From NCBI GenBank assembly GCA_009760855.2, contig WPIO01000052.1, positions 308,001-372,000 on the forward strand: 64,000 nucleotides of DNA, written 5' to 3'. Positions 13,801 through 29,585 of this stretch are shown piece by piece (the first letter of the stretch is position 1; every line of letters begins with the position of its first letter). Below the pieces are notes generated by a model. That model was not told the origin of the DNA. It made no database searches and worked only from the letters and a program-made list of their open reading frames with translations. A program made the position numbers and the translations under genes. This stretch comes from Cristatella mucedo. Lineage: Eukaryota > Bryozoa > Phylactolaemata > Cristatellidae.

Positions 13801-16800
13801 TTACCCCATATCTAAGGTGCTCACACTTCTCGACTCAGATCTTATGTTCTAGTCATGTAGCAATCCATCACCTATCGTGCAATGCAACTTGGTGAGAGCA
13901 ACTAAATGCTGTCGATCCCGGCTGCATCAACGACCTTTGCACTTGAATGGCCGTTTTCTTCCAGTAACTCAGGAAGCTTTATGACATCAGTCGGGAGTCA
14001 GCTAACAAGCTTTGGGGGTATGTGGACTAAACGCATGTTCTTAAAAGAATTGTATGACGGTTCAAGTAACAGCAAAGCAACTTGAGTCAGAAGAGCAGTG
14101 GCAGTAGGCCTAGTATAGTGGCTCTGCAGCTCTGGCTATTGGCTAGTTGCTCTGATAAGTAGGCTGGAGCAAGAGAATGAATGCCTATGACATTGAATGA
14201 CACAAACTTGAAGCCGATAGAGGCTGCTGAATAAAGCTGCTAGATGAGAACCCGGTGCAGCTCGGCGAGAAGTGTTGAGGTGTGGCAACTGCACCGCTTT
14301 CGACAGACAAACCTGGCTGTAGAGTTGTGTTCCAACTGGAAGCACCTAATTGTATGGGCAGGGAGACCTGCAAGAAATGATTTAATGAATTCTTGAAGTG
14401 ATGTTACAAAAGTATGGACCAACTAGATCTATAATCCCAATCTATGCCGGCCCGAGTATCTACACTGCTTCGTTGCTGAAAGTAGGCATACTTGACTGTG
14501 TAGTTGATTTAGTAGTCTAGTGCAAGGTCAATTTGGAGCAATATGCCTACATTTCGTTCATATGCTCCAGATGTGCTGGTAGAGTTGATTTTGATCACTG
14601 AGATTTCTCATTGATGTGTAAGATGATAAGACCAACGTAATAGTTATAGGCAAATCGTGTCCCATTAAGATGGAAGTCATCACTCTTGGGGTTAAAAAAG
14701 TGAAAGCAAAGGTTAGCTGTTTCAGCAGCCTCATTTATATAGCTGCAGGAGAGCTGTAGTGGTAATCACTAGGGCCTTCAGTGAGCAAAAAAGAATCCAC
14801 AGCTGCAGGGCTCAAATCGGTAGGCTGTGTCCTAGGCTGCAGCCAATTGATTCCATAGCATCAATCCAACTTTTTCTGTCTTTAATTTGGACGTACTCTT
14901 ACAAAAGACGTCATCGTGCAGTGCATGATGGCAATGCCTTCATTGGAGTCAGTCTACTTGCAGGTGAGGAACATTGCCAATATCAGACTCTGCTTTGACA
15001 AGAAGACAGCAGCCAAACTATTTAATGCATGTACCGTTCTTCGTTATCAACTTGGGTGCTCAGTCGTCAATCCCACATGCCGTCATGCTGGTACATCACA
15101 CCACTTCAGTCTAAGCCTAACTAGCTCTCTATTTAGCATCGAATCGACTTCAAGATCCTCTCTATAGCTTAGAGGTCACTAATGCAATAACAATAAAAAT
15201 AACAATAATAACACTAGGTCACTAACTTCACTAATTTGTATGAGCCTACCTATCTGACCACATTGCTACTCCAGTGTGCTCTCATCCAGTGTCTCAGTGG
15301 TGTGCATATTCCACAGCCACAGGGGCCTAGCATAGCCCACCTACCGAACCTCAAAATACAATGACCAACCCTCCCTTGTTAGTTCGATGTCGTTGTATAC
15401 TGTTTAAGAAATCGATTATGACGTAACTGATTTAGGATTACTTAACTTAAAATTTGTCAACAATTTCTAGCAATCATAACCTGGTTCATCAAAAAACCAA
15501 CGTTTCAGTGCATTGATGCAAGCTGTAGTAAGGAGCTCCTCAAAGTTGCAAGAAAGTTTGTTTGAGATATCAATATTTCTGGTAATCGTCCTAAGGCGAT
15601 AATTCGTCGACGTATTTCTTTCATAGCATGCTAGGAATATAAGTAAGTTTAATGTTGTAACAGTAATATGAACTATAATACCCATTCTGAACCTTTTGGC
15701 CTCTGATTGTCCTCTAAGCCGTAAGTTCTGTAGTCATTTGCCTGGCCGATGGTATGTCATGTTTTGGGTAGGTACTACTAGAACCCCGATTTGTACTTTG
15801 AAAAGCAATTTTCAATAAAATTTTGAATAACTGATTTGCTGCAATCGTACATAATTTCTGGAACATCGTATTGTTAACAATGCCATTGTCTGGAAGGCCA
15901 TTACTTCCCCTCCCCGAATTCAAGCCTGGTCCTTATCACCGGGTAATTAAAAGCATACCGGCACCTCTCCCTGCTCAAGCTGCACACTGCCACAGCTTGC
16001 AACAATCACATGCTCACTGCCACAGCTAGCACTACCACAAATAGTCCATCGTTTAGCTCAAGCCAGCACCAGTAACTGATCCGACACCTCCCCAGCACTA
16101 GCTGACCGGTCAATCCTCCGGATGCCCCTTTGGTAGTAATCAGGAAGTCTGTTATCTCTACTAGGAGCCACCACTGGCCCTCTTTATCAGAGGGTAAGGC
16201 TGCCTGCAAAGCTTACTCACTAGGCTTCAGTCATTTATCAAGCCAGCTTCAGCCGACTGGCTTTTCGGAAAGGCTCCTAACGACCTGAGCATGGAACTGG
16301 TGGTCTTCTTGCTAACGGTCATTTTGAAAAGGGACACCCATGATTTTGCTCGAAGGATGCAGGGGGGCAGAGGCTGCCCATGCTAATTTGGTGAATAGGG
16401 CTTTCTGTTTTTTTATTTAAAGAAAGTTCTCCAGTAAACATTAAGCCAGTCTCATCTCTATTCAACAAATTGATGTGTCTGCCATCTAATGATAATTCTT
16501 AGCAATCAAAGCTGCAATAGAGTTGGGGTGATATGAGGTGTTGAAATGTCAGGAAGTGGCCGAGTATAGACTGTGCTAAGTTTAACCTACATAGAAATAA
16601 AAGCCTGTGCTGTGTATTAACTGTGTTTTGGATTTCATGAGCTAGATCTTCTAAGTTTAAAACCCCAGTGCCATCTACTGGCCAACTCAAAGTTTCTTCC
16701 ACTTAATAATTGATTAAAGAGCACTGCCCTCAGCTAAAGTGCAATTGAACGGTCCTGTTTAAGGAAAAATTAACCTTTGCCACCAAATCTTAACCCAGGG

Positions 16801-19800
16801 TTAAGTTGCTGAAGATACTATAACTTCATGATCCAAACCGTGAGTTTCATTCCTTCAGCAAGGACATCTGTATTACCAGCTGGAAGCAGGAATACAGTTT
16901 CTAGCGAACTTTGGCTGCTATATAAATGTGTCTCGTAAATCAACTCTTTTTACTTGTAGCCAGCACATATACATTTTCCTCATTTTGGGACTTTTCATTT
17001 ATCGTGTGGTCTATTGTTTTTTGCAGCTTGATGGTATCTATAGGTATAGTCTGTGTAATGCTCTGAACTTTCTGAAGTTTTGCGGAGCACCTGTTTGTCA
17101 CTATGATATGGGTGTGCAGGTGGACTTATACTGTGTACCTGCAATTATGCCATCGTGCGACTAAGTCGTAGTGTAAATTCCACACGGCAGCTTTCGGCAA
17201 ATCAGCTTCTAGAGTTTTGTATGGTGCTTTACCCTCACCCGTCTTCTCTAGCTTTTTAGAAAACAGACGGAATTTGTATTATTTCTGTATACAGAGCTGA
17301 GACAATATAAATTCACACTTTGGATGGTTTCCGACTGCATTCTCTTATCATCAAATATTGATGCGTTAGTCGAGGCTGTTGATATAGCAGTGTATGTCAA
17401 TTTCTCTCTTTTTCAGGAACTGATTGCTTGCACGAGAGACTGTGTGTATTTAATAACGACTACCAGCTCCGGTGCTAGGTTTACTGTTAAATCCCGAATT
17501 ATGAAGCGTCTAGATTGGGCAGGTGAGTCTGAATGTGCTCACCCAATGCATATTGTTGTACTGCAATCTCTGCTGCATAGCTAGTGCATTCATAAATAAA
17601 ACTATCACTTAGAAGGATGTATGCTTTTACGTTCTTCCTTCGGGCGGCCTTCTCATTTATCCGACAACTGCTACTCCAAAACAGCTTTCCACACCTTCCC
17701 AATACGACCCACAGTTAAGGCAGATTGATATGCAGAGCCTAGTCCAAAATTGAACTAAACTAGATTTGTAAACATCATTGTTAGTACTAGGTTTGGATAC
17801 ACTGGCATGCAGTAAAGCACATTTTCTCTTGATTTTGCATGAGTTTGAGTTTTGAGACAAAAGGCAATCCTGTGCCCACTCCAAGCATCAGAATAACTGG
17901 CTAAGGCTATTCTGCCTTTCTGTAAGTAAAGAATCATCTGAACTCTATTTCTCCTTCACCATAAAATGAAGAGTGGTGGTCATCCTAGTGCAATCTTACT
18001 TATGACCGTTGAAATTGCTTAGACCTAGTATAGACCATCTATTGCTAGCTCGGCATAAGGTCGTGAAAGCTGGTTGCGAATATGATTAAACACGCTGTAG
18101 GTAAACACATTAATGTGCAGTGTATGTGCAATTGAGTGCTAGAGCATTAAATTTCAGTTGATTATCTGTGAAGATAGCTGAGTCGGATGTCTTGGACTCA
18201 GGAAAGGAGGGCCGAGATTCGCCTTTAGCTCATTCAGCCGTTGTGTATTTGATCGTAGTCGAAGTCCGGTTAACTTTGCACATTTGTGCTGGTGCGGGTG
18301 CTACATTGCACATCTTTGTCCATGCCGGCATCCCTAAGGTTGGAAAACCTGATGATATCTGATTTTTCTTTGGTTCTTTGTTACTGTGTCGGTCACTACA
18401 CATGGCAAACTGTATGCCCTGCTTTGGAGCACCCTTTTTTGGCGCTACACACTACCAGCATTTCTGCCTCCTCACTACTTCGCACTAGCTTAAGAGCTCT
18501 CAGCTGTTTCGTGTGTAATTTTCACTGTTATGTCTTAATGTGCCCACTATCTCACACAGCACTTAATAGTATTGAACTGGGTGTTTATGTGCACTTAATA
18601 ATAATAACAATAATGCATTGTGCAGCCCCTGTCAGGAGAACTTAGTTTCTGTGTAGGTACTTTTCATGTACTGTAAAGGAAACATGATTGAATGGTTCGT
18701 GGTAGTCTCGTCAATTGCAACAAGCAGATTATGGTCAGATGTAATATGCACAACTTGAGCATGCAAATAAGGTTAGTTACAGCATGCACGGTGTCTGCAC
18801 ACGTCAGCTCACTAAGGACGAATCACATTAATCTATTAATCGCTATTATAAATAAATGCATTTTTAGCTTCTTCCTTTTAAATGTTGTCCATTCTGGGGA
18901 TGTCACGACATCTGTCGGATCGAGTTCCGAGGTTTGGGTGCCTGCGAACTAAACGCATGACCTGCATAGGATTCGAGGTTCGTACAAGGTGTAGCTAAAT
19001 AATTTGATTTCGAAAAGCAAATATTATAGTACGGTGTTTAGCTCGGCGGGGAAGTAGTTCGGATAGGTAGGCTGGAGGCAAAGATTGAGGTGACCTGAAA
19101 GTGTGTAAGAGAACCTTAAAGTATATGTGCTGCTTGACTGGGAGCTAGTGCATGTCGGCTGGAAAATGACCCTTAAGTTTTTCAATTTCTGAATTAAACT
19201 TGGTTTTTCCAGAACTATTAAGCTGGTTTTACCCTCATTCAATTGAGGAACGTTTGCTGCCACCAATGTTTAGATGGCGTCAATACGTGCAGCAAGGGAG
19301 TTTAGATAACTCAATGTGATGGGGGCTGGAAGGGATCAAATTAAAGGCACTGCTAAGTTTCATCTGCATAGAAATGAAAGCCCAGATTGTGCTTGGCGAT
19401 CACATCGGCAAGAGGGAAAGTATACACCGTGAAAAAAACCTGATCTAGTACAGAGACCTGTAGTGTACTCCATACTTCAGCGGTTCCTCGCGTGATCTTT
19501 GTCGGTTCGCATCCATACTATGAAGTCTCCCTATGAGATAGGACACGAACCATTGTAATGCTGTGCCACTGAGGCCCAGGCTAGATGAGAGGCCCTCGAG
19601 AAAGACTCGGTGATCGGTGGCATCGAAATCTGCTCTGTTCGTTCAAAACGAGTAGAGAGACTCTGCCTGAGTCTGCATTCCTAAGAAGGTCGTTATACTT
19701 CCTGAAGCAATGCTGATTTGGTCGGGTGACTAGCTCCACAACTGGTCTGATACTTGCTAGTTTCAAAATTTCAATATATGAGTTCAGCTGTTGCACCACA

Positions 19801-22800
19801 AGAAGTTCCCTTGTTTTTGACAGGAACATTAGAAGGGAGACTGGTTGGGAGTTGGTCCAGTTCTCCAGTGATAGTAGTCTAGAACTCTAGTAAGTAGTCC
19901 AGTGGTGCTTTCTTAATTAGTGGTGTCACTACAGCCTGCTTGAAAGATGCTAGGACTTGACCTGATGCTAATGACATTTTGACCATGTTAGTTGTTCATG
20001 GCAGCAGCAGATCTATCGCTGAGCTGGTTTGGTTCAGCGGTTAAGGTGCTCGCACCCGACCAAGGTCTGGCTGAGGTCGTGGGCTCGAGCCCGAATGCAT
20101 ATGTGAAGTGCCTGAATAGAGATCAAGTTCTCTTGGGGCGCTATACAAATAAATTATATCTATGCAGCTTAGAAGCAGGACAGTGGGAACAGGGTCTGGA
20201 GGACTGGTTGTCTTCCGTGATTGGGATATAAAGTTCAGGTGAAGTCACTCGTGGTCTCTTTATATGTAAACATTAAGAATGTAAACATCAGGATACTGCA
20301 CGGAATTGTGAGGCAGGACTCCATAGGTGATGCTCCCACTCTAGGATCGACTCACGGATATTTTCTATCCTGATGACAAAGAAGCTAGAGATGCGATCAT
20401 GATTGCCACAAAGATCGCTAATTAAGGAGGTAACCTGAGAGCAGTTAAGGAGATGTTTGATCCTAGACATCAGCATTTTTGGATTGTGCATCTGTTAGTC
20501 GACGATTTTATTTTACAGAAGCTACTAGGCCTTTGCTGGTATCTATTGGGATAATCTACAGTGGTCCTCATATCCCTGTCGATGGACAGTCAGTCCTGAT
20601 CCTATGTATGGTGTTTTAAGCTTGAGCTTAGTTTATCTAGTTAGTTTAATGCCTTGGGTGAGGTCTGTACAAGGTTGAGCAGGGGTTTAGTCGGAGGAGC
20701 AAACTCGTTGAGCATATTAGCTACTGACGTATTGTAGTAATCTACCAATCATGACAGGTCAGAAGCAAGATTGGGCAGCAGGGGAAGATATTCTCGCGTG
20801 GACAGCATCGGTATCAAGGGTCTTGAGGTTTAACTATTCACGTTTGTCTTTAGATATGGAAGAGGGCACGAACTGAAGACTGAATGAGAACCGCATGTAC
20901 TCAGATAAGCAAAATTTGGTAACATGCAGGTCTATGATAAGATTTGGTCGCATGTGTTACCCTTGATGCGATCAGTGCTATGCACATGAGCCATAAGATA
21001 AAATTAGTGAGTCGTTGCATGAAATTGGGTGCTGAAGGTGCCAGATAAGTTAGTAAAAGTAATAAAAAATCTCCTATAACATCGAATGATAGATTTCTTA
21101 TGCACATTATCAAAATGAAATCAGAGAAATCGGAGATGAGAATGGACTGGATACCAGGGGGCGGTAGAATACTGCCACCATTGGCAGCTTTTTGTCGGTA
21201 GAACTAAAAATACAGGTTCGAAAGATTGCTTCGAGAGGACTACAAACAACCATAAGTTGAAGGATTAAAATTTGATTACGGTGACTTCACTAGTTTGTAT
21301 TGATCTAGGGATATCATAAAAGAAGGAGCTTGTCTATGATCGAATATTTAGCCGATTTTAGCCAGGTCTCGGTCACGGTGGAGGCCGTTTTGAGTCACTA
21401 TTTGATGTGTTATGAGTGGTTCATTGCACATTGACTGAGAATTCTAAAGAGAAGGGTTAACTTATCTAGACATCAGCTGAGGTCTTTCTCAATTAATGGC
21501 AGAAAATATACATATAACTGTCTATTTGAGGATCTTATGCCACATTCAGCTCGTCACTTGGTTCTTCCGAAAAGCAGTCATGTGCTACTGCATTATGACA
21601 TCGCAGTTCAATCCACTCAGGTAATAAACTTGAAACTCAAGGTTTAGGTTTGGAGCCTACTTGCCCCGTTTTTGTGTGTGAATTATTCTGAAGGATCTCT
21701 GAAAGTCTACTTTGAACACGGCTTGAGTTACCGGAGCCTATTATTTACTCTAATTTATGTGGCATATACACACTTCACAAAGTTACGTAGAAGTTTTATC
21801 CTTTGAGCTCTCTCTTAATAGTAGCTACCTTGGTGTGTAACAAAACTGCACATGGAATACCTTTATTATTTATTTGCTTCTGTTTTTGGTGTAGCGATAA
21901 TGAAGAACCAAGAGCTTGTTGGATACCGCCTTGGCAGTATCAGTGTCTTGGAGTTTTCTGATTCTGCTGGAATGATGGAAGTGAGTGAACTTATGAGTTT
22001 TTTTGGACATTCAAAGCCCATAATGGACGTGATAGTCATCGAAGATCTCCGTAAGTGTATGCTCATTGCTGCTTTTTTGTAAGACCCTTACCAGTATCTC
22101 GATTCTGCTGCAGATCACTTCGGATTTCAGTGGCAAACTCAGTTATCCGTATTTAGCACGTGAAGGCAAACGACATTTACTTAACCGGAACCAATTGCTA
22201 TAAATGTTAATAAATCCATGCAGTAAAGAAACTTATATGGATTGAATATGTATAATAACTCCATTCACACATATATATCATCATGCATGTAATCAGATTC
22301 TATAGAATACTTAAAATTTGTATGAGCAGCGATCAATTTTCAACTGCAAAAACTATAACATGTAAAACTCCATTATTAATATTTATAGTGCACTTTATAA
22401 AACGCCCTCGGAGAACTCAATCTCTTCCTAGGCGCTTTACATTTGCTGCAAAGGGAAACGCGATTCCATGATGAGTAATATCATGCTTGATAAACAACAT
22501 GAACAACGTGGTTAGGGTTGACATGCACAGGGTAAGCATGCAAATGTGGTTAGTGTCAGGGTGCACAGTGTCAGCACACATAGGCACATGAATTACGAAT
22601 CACAGGGACCCACTAAATGCTGTCCTAAATTGGTGTTTTTAAGTTCTTTTTAAATGAGGTCAAGTCAGGGGATGTTCTGACACAAGTCGGGAGGGAGTTC
22701 CAGGCTTTCGGAACATAAGAACTAAATGCATGGTCTCCAAAGGATTTGAGGTTTGTACGAGGTAGTTGTAAACTGTTGGATTCCGAAAAGCAGGTGGTGC

Positions 22801-25800
22801 GATGCTTGGCCTGGTAGGGGAGTATATCTAAGAGATAGGCTGGAGCCAAAGAAGGAGGTGACCTGAAAGTGAGCGTCAAAACTTTGAAGTCGCTCCGTTG
22901 CTTGACTGTTAGCCAGTACAGGTCGGCAAGAAGTTGCATGACGTGGCAACTGCAACGCTCACGATAGACAAGCCTAGCTGCAGAGTTTTGCACTAGCTGT
23001 AATCGCCTGATTGCACATGCCGGTCGGCCAGCAAGCATTGAGTTATAGAAGTCAAGACTGGATGTCGCAAATGCATGGATCAACTTAGACACGGTATCCT
23101 TATCTAAACAAGCCCGAATTTTAGCAATGTAATGTAGCTGAAAGTAGGCAGACTTGATTATGGCGCTGATGTGGTCGTCTACTGAGAGGTCACTTTGGAA
23201 CATGACACCTAGATTTCGAGCTGATTCAGCGGGAGATATGCTGACAGGGCCAATTTTGAGCGTCAGCTTTTCCAATTTTCGAATTACACTGGGTTTTCCC
23301 ATAACTAGTAAGTTTTATCATCGTTTATTTTTAGAAAATTTGCTGCCATCCATGTGTGGATGTCATCAATACATGCAGCAAATGAGTTGAGAGAATTCGA
23401 GGTGCTCGAAGGCTGTGAGGGATCAAAGCACAGGTACAACTGAGTGTCATCTGCATAGAAGTGAAAGCCTAGATTGTCCTTGGCAATCACATCGGCAAGA
23501 GGGACAGTATAAACCGTGAAAAGAACCGGACTTTGCAAGTAGCCCTGAGGTACCCCATATTTCAGAGGTACCTCGGATGATCTTCGTCCATTCATGTCAA
23601 TACTCTGGAGTCTCCCACGGAGATATGATATTAACCATTGTAGAGCAATGCCAGTGATGCTCAGGCGAGATGAGAGGCGCTCTAGAAGAACTTTGTGATC
23701 GATAGTTTCAAAAGCTGCCGAAAGATTGAGCAAAACAAGCAGAGACACTCTACCTGTGTCTGCATTCCTAAGTCGGGCGTTGTACACCCTAAGCAATGCT
23801 GACTCTGTTGAATGATTAGCTCTAAAGCCAGACTGGAACTTACTAGCCAGGTTTGAGGTTTCAATATATGAGTTCAGCTGGTCTGCCACGACCCGCTTCT
23901 GTATCTTTGATAGGAATGGTGGAATAGAGACTAGGTGGTAGTTGCTCAAGTTCTCTTGATCCATTGTCCTTACAATGTAATATAATGTATCTCAGTATGT
24001 AGCACCACGATGCCACAAAGACTAAGTGGGTGTTATGTGCGAGAGCATTTTCTATAGCAAAATCAATAGGAGTGTCGATGGAACGTTGCTCGGCATATGT
24101 AATTTCTTTTGTTGGGATATAAATGGAAGAAGATAAGCAGCCCAGTTCTTGGGACTTCAGTGGAATTGGTCCCATGGTCGCTAAATTATCAGCCTAATCG
24201 ATCTATATTGCCACTGAGGTTTTAGATCCTCACAGATTCTCGTATCTTACCTTTCTGTTTAGGCAGTTAGCTGGTCGTCAGCCGTTGACTGTATGTGGTC
24301 CATTAAAAGCACTCGATGATCGTCTTACCATCGCACCTTTGATTAGGATCATGGGTAATTTATTACAGAAATGCATTTAGGATTTTCTGTGCGCAGTTTT
24401 TTCATCGTTTAGAAGAAATTGGCCAGCATCTATCCAGCAAGGCCCAAAGCCCCAATATTTCATCGGTATACCTCTAGAAGTAACCGAATGAGACCAGTCT
24501 TCTTTGTGGTGCAGTGTAAGATATTCGACCGTGTTTCACGTGTTGTCTGAGTCTGTAGCTTGCATTGAATATCAAATTTGTTCATTCAAATTAATTGTTC
24601 AATTCTAGCGAAGATGCTCATTTCAAGCTCAGCTGATGGTACTATCAGAGTGTTCGATCGTACAATACCAATTAACGAATGCATTGCCGAAATGTCCAAG
24701 TTCGACCGAGCAGATGTGCAAATTAACACTGTTTGTGGTAATGGACTTTACGGCCTCAGTGTGGCAAAGAAAAACAGGTTTGTTGATTGGGCATGACTAT
24801 CATTCAAAGCAGGCGACATCTTGAGTGTGCTGTGGTTACTCGAGGGCTTTGCTCAGGGGCGCATTAAATCAAGTCTTCTGCATGATTCTTGCTGTTTCTT
24901 TTTCCCACGTTTGATCTAGACGCTTTGATATGTTTGAGATCTAACTCTGATAGTTTTAGGTATGTGCGATATGTCTCTGTAAGTGTGTGTTTGTGTGTGT
25001 GTGTGTGTGTCTGTTTGCAAGTTTGCCAGATACAACAGCATGAGCAATGCTTGCGTTCTGCGGCTGTGCACTCTTCATTAGGTAAGGTTGCAATTGTTGT
25101 TTCTGTTTGCCCTTAACATTGATGACTTCTGTGTTTAGGATTGTCGCAGTGTGGAGTCTGGAGAGTGGCAAGATTTTGCACAAGCTCTATCATCTTGGCA
25201 GAGCTGGAGACCTAATGGATGCCCTTGTACTTGGCCAGTTTATTGTAACTGCTGATATCAGTACTTTATTCATATGGAAACTTGAAGACTCTGCTGATAT
25301 TAGCAGTCCTTTCTCGACCATAAATCTGCATGGTTATTGCAACATGTTTGCGAAGTCTGACTCGGAGGTCATTGTCATATCAAAGGAATCAGTGATGGAG
25401 CTAGAGTTACCTACTTGTAATGTCGTTATGACGAGATCTCTGCCGAAAAGAAAACGCATCATCAGCCTGAGCTGGAGCCCATTGGGTCTTGCACTCTTAG
25501 TAGGTGTCACCTGGCCGTATTGATGACGTCTGCAGTTTTATGTTTATGCCTGTATTTATTTCTGTAGTTCTATTTAATGTAACAAGGGCTGTTTCTTCAA
25601 GTCTTAAAGTTATACAAATCTACAAGTTCCAAAAATCTTAAATTTTTTAGTTCTATTGTTGTATGTCACATAAAACGAACGTGAAAATAGTTATGATAAT
25701 GATATTTTTTAAGCACCCTTAGAGAACTCAAACTCTCTCTAGGCGCTTTACATTTGCTGCAATGTCAGTACCTGTGCTACCTAAGTAGACTGCCATACAC

Positions 25801-28800
25801 TCGAATCAGTGTTGACTCCATTGAGTGATTAGCTCTGAAACCAGAATGGAACTTAATAGCAAGGTTTCAAGTTTCACTATATGAGTTCAGCTCGTCTGCC
25901 ACGACTTTTTTCAGTGTCGTTGATTGGAATGGTAGAATAGAGACTGGGGAGAAGTTGTTTAAGTTCTCTTAGTCTAGTGTCGCTTTCTTGAGTTGTCGCC
26001 TGACTACAGCCTTTTTGATCGGTTCTTGGATATGACCTTGGGCTAATGACATATTAATTATGTTAGTTATGCATGGCAGCAGCAGATAAATGCATCGTAG
26101 AAGCAGGACAGTGGGAATAGGATCCAAAGGTCTAGTTGTCTTCTGTGATTGGGTTATGAACTTCAGGACGAGGTCACTAGTGACCTTCTTGAACGTAGAC
26201 ATTCAGGTGTTCCAAGGAATTGAAGGACAGCTCGATGATTCAGAAATGGCTCATCCAGAGGTGGGTAGATATATCAATTTTATCAGTGTACATGCAAGTC
26301 CAAGAAAATGTTGCTAAACAAGCTTCTCGTAAGTTTTTCCTTAGGGTTTCGTTATATCAACAGCCAGTGCCCCACTGCTATTAGGATCAAGCCTTGCTAC
26401 ACATTTAGCTGCCTCGGAATGCAATCGACTATTTTGTCGGTCCATGAGTTCGATGTGTAACAAAGTGTAGAAGACTCCCAGCCTTGAACTCGTTTAAACT
26501 TATTTATTGATTTTCTAACGAGCTTTTGTAATTAGCCTGTGCTTGTTTTATCATATTACCAAGTGAGAGCTGCTTTATTCATCTTACAAGTTATTGGTTA
26601 ACATGACGTTTATTTTTTCCTTGAAAAATTGTGAGCTAGTGTACCAAAGAGCTTGTTTGCTAGTGACTGACTAACGATTGAACTTGCAGTTTTAGTTGAC
26701 CGTCTGTGAGTAATTATAAAAATGCTTTTTGGTAATGGTGTCAACATTTGAAAAGGCAGAGTTAGCTCAGAGAATTAATGTATTTCCTTTAAACAAATCG
26801 CCAGATTGGATTCATCCATCAGCAATGTCGTGCGTTTCTTTGCAGGTTGCCTAAAGTATAGCTGTAATCAGGAGTTCTTCTCCGAAGTATTGATACTTTG
26901 AATGTTCGGAATGGCATAATCCCTGTAAGGCCTACTGTTTTCCGGTGTTTTGTGAAAATCAATGCTGACGTCAGATGCAGTATTTATATCACGGTCCTTT
27001 GAGTGCTCGTGGGTCGTGGCAGTTTCTACTGTTGGTAGGGTGTGAGGATCATAATTTGCTCACCTCGGCTTTTCAATCGATGCTCAACATTGTGTTATAC
27101 CTGTGAGAAGTCTCAGTTTAGAATCGGTATGAATTAAGCAGTGTTCTGTTTTTTACTGCATTGGCCTCTTCAGGGTCGGCAGACTCATTGTCGACATTCA
27201 ACTGCTGCTGTAGTTTGAGGATTACGATGGGTCATTAATGATATCCAGCCATGATCGTGCAATCCCTAAGATGTGCTGTGTGTTCGAATTACTCCTTGGT
27301 TTTGAGAAAGAAGGTCGTTTATTTATATTAGCCCATAATAGCTTAAAAGAAACTGATAGAGCAAAGACGGATACTGCTATGTTCCTGGCTGGCGCCGTAA
27401 TTTATTCTCAGAAGAACGATGAAGATATTGTGTGTTTAAGATTGGTTAAAGGTGCCATAGGCTCTTGGAGATATAGTATTAAATTGTTCAAGATCTTATT
27501 TTACATGCACTTGTCATTATAAATGCGTTTGTTTTAGGTTGATCCCGACCAGCCTACAGTGCATTTTGTTGTTGATAAGACGTTTCAATCAAAGATGCTG
27601 GGAGGTCAGCCTTGTCTTGAGACCTTTGGTCTCCAGATAACGAGCATCCACAGATGCCAGAATATGTTCGTCCTAGCATTCCGTCACCATGTGGTATTCT
27701 TTAACTTTGAGAAGAATTCTATCCTGACAAGCTTCGAAATGAAAAGACCAATCTTGATTAAGTCTGCTAGTACCACTATTGGTGTCCAAAGTGGCCTTGC
27801 TATCCACTTTTTTGAGGTCAACAATGGCGTCACCAAGCTTGGAAGCCTCAAGCTATCCAGCGTCAAAGATACTGCTGCTCTGTGTAAGTTAGCATCTCAT
27901 GGATTGAGAGGAAGAAAAAACTTGTGAATTATTTAATTTCGCTAGTATTTAGTTTGCGAAACCCTGATAATTTTAGGTAGGGTACATAGTAGAAGCACGA
28001 TCTCGGTAATGGCTTTCTGTAAGGCTACTTAAACCAATGCCAAGCTTAAATATCAAAATAGGAGGCTATTATTTAAATACTGTTTTTGGTTAAACCAATT
28101 ATTGCTTGTGTTACTGTTTACATCTGTGTTGAGATATATTTGAAGCTTTAATTACTTTATCTCAATTTTGTTGTTGCAGGAGGTACTTCTTAGTGCAGAT
28201 CTGGTTAACATCTATTGGTGTAACTGCAAAACAGCACAGATATTGTTATGTCAATTTAGCATTCAGATGTGCAAGGGCCACAGCATTTTCCAAATGTCTA
28301 TCTACTATAGAGTGCTTTGGGTAGCTGCATCTCTTAGCACAGAATTAGAAATCGTGTAGGTTTGCAAGAAGAAGACTGGGGTGACCTCCGTTGCTGCTTA
28401 CCATAGTCACACTTAAGGTGGCATTCATTGCATGGCAGGCCCGTGAACTTATTCGTTCTTCTTTCTTTCTTAGATGCTTATGCATGGTCAGCCTCAAGTT
28501 ATGATTGGTAATATATTCTCGTGTAGATAAAATATCAAGGCACCTCCTAACCAATGTATACTTAACCTCTTCCTGAGAGGTATACTTCAATCAAAAGTGT
28601 CTGACCACATCTGGTTGATTTAGGTTTCGTGTGTGACACATTGCTCGTGAATTCAAAAAATTAGTGCTTAGAAATAATCGCACCACTGTGCCTAATACTT
28701 AAAAGGGGCATCGTTCTCCCACTGCCATTCTTGTTCTTGCACATGCTGACTCCTGATGTGAGCACACTAATGCTGCTACCGATAAATGGATTTATATCAG

Positions 28801-29549
28801 CTGTCTACTGCATGGTAATCAGCCGCAAAGTGAGAGATTTAGCTCTTTGGGGCGATAACAGCAATTTGTTTTTATTAATAATGTAGCAGAACTGCATATG
28901 CATGCTGGGATGGCTATCTGCACCTGACTGTCTTGGCATCCCCATCTGCTTCTTATCTACTTTGTTTCGTACGATCAAACTTGTAACTTAAGTGCAGCAG
29001 GATATCACATTGAATAATTTGCTGGGACCTATTTGCTTTTGATTAGCCATTTTTCTATCTATCACTTTCTCTCTTTCTTTCGTTGTCTCAGTCTGTCTCC
29101 CTTTCTTGTGTGCCCCTGCCTCTAGAGTGGCATTGCAGTTTCATTGGTGGCCAGTTACCTTCATCTCTTTACAATGTCACTGCTGACATTGTAAATTTTT
29201 CATCTGCACTTGGGACTACATACCTAGCGACTAGCTGAATGGTAGGTACTTCTCGCTGGTTGGGGCTTAGAGAGGTGGCTGGGCTAAATTCGATCCTTTA
29301 GGCGCATAGCTTGCCCCGAGAATAGACATGATCTCTGCTAGAAGATGTGACTGTCTCTGGCAAGGTGTGCTTTTCGTCACCTTGAAAATATCAGCCTCCT
29401 TTAAAATATCTGACGTCCGACTAGAACCTTCATCTCAAGTTGTAGGTTCTACTACTATGCCTCTCTTATAGCAAAACGGCCAAAATGCCTTCAAGACGTA
29501 TACATAATAAGTATATAATAAGTATATATAGTATATATAGTAATACACA

Positions 29550-29585
<36 letters not shown>

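Noticed and set aside
28180-28360. Possible WD40 exon after a good-looking acceptor (GTTGTTGCAG).
   Set aside because: In the phase required by exon j it creates a stop codon at once.
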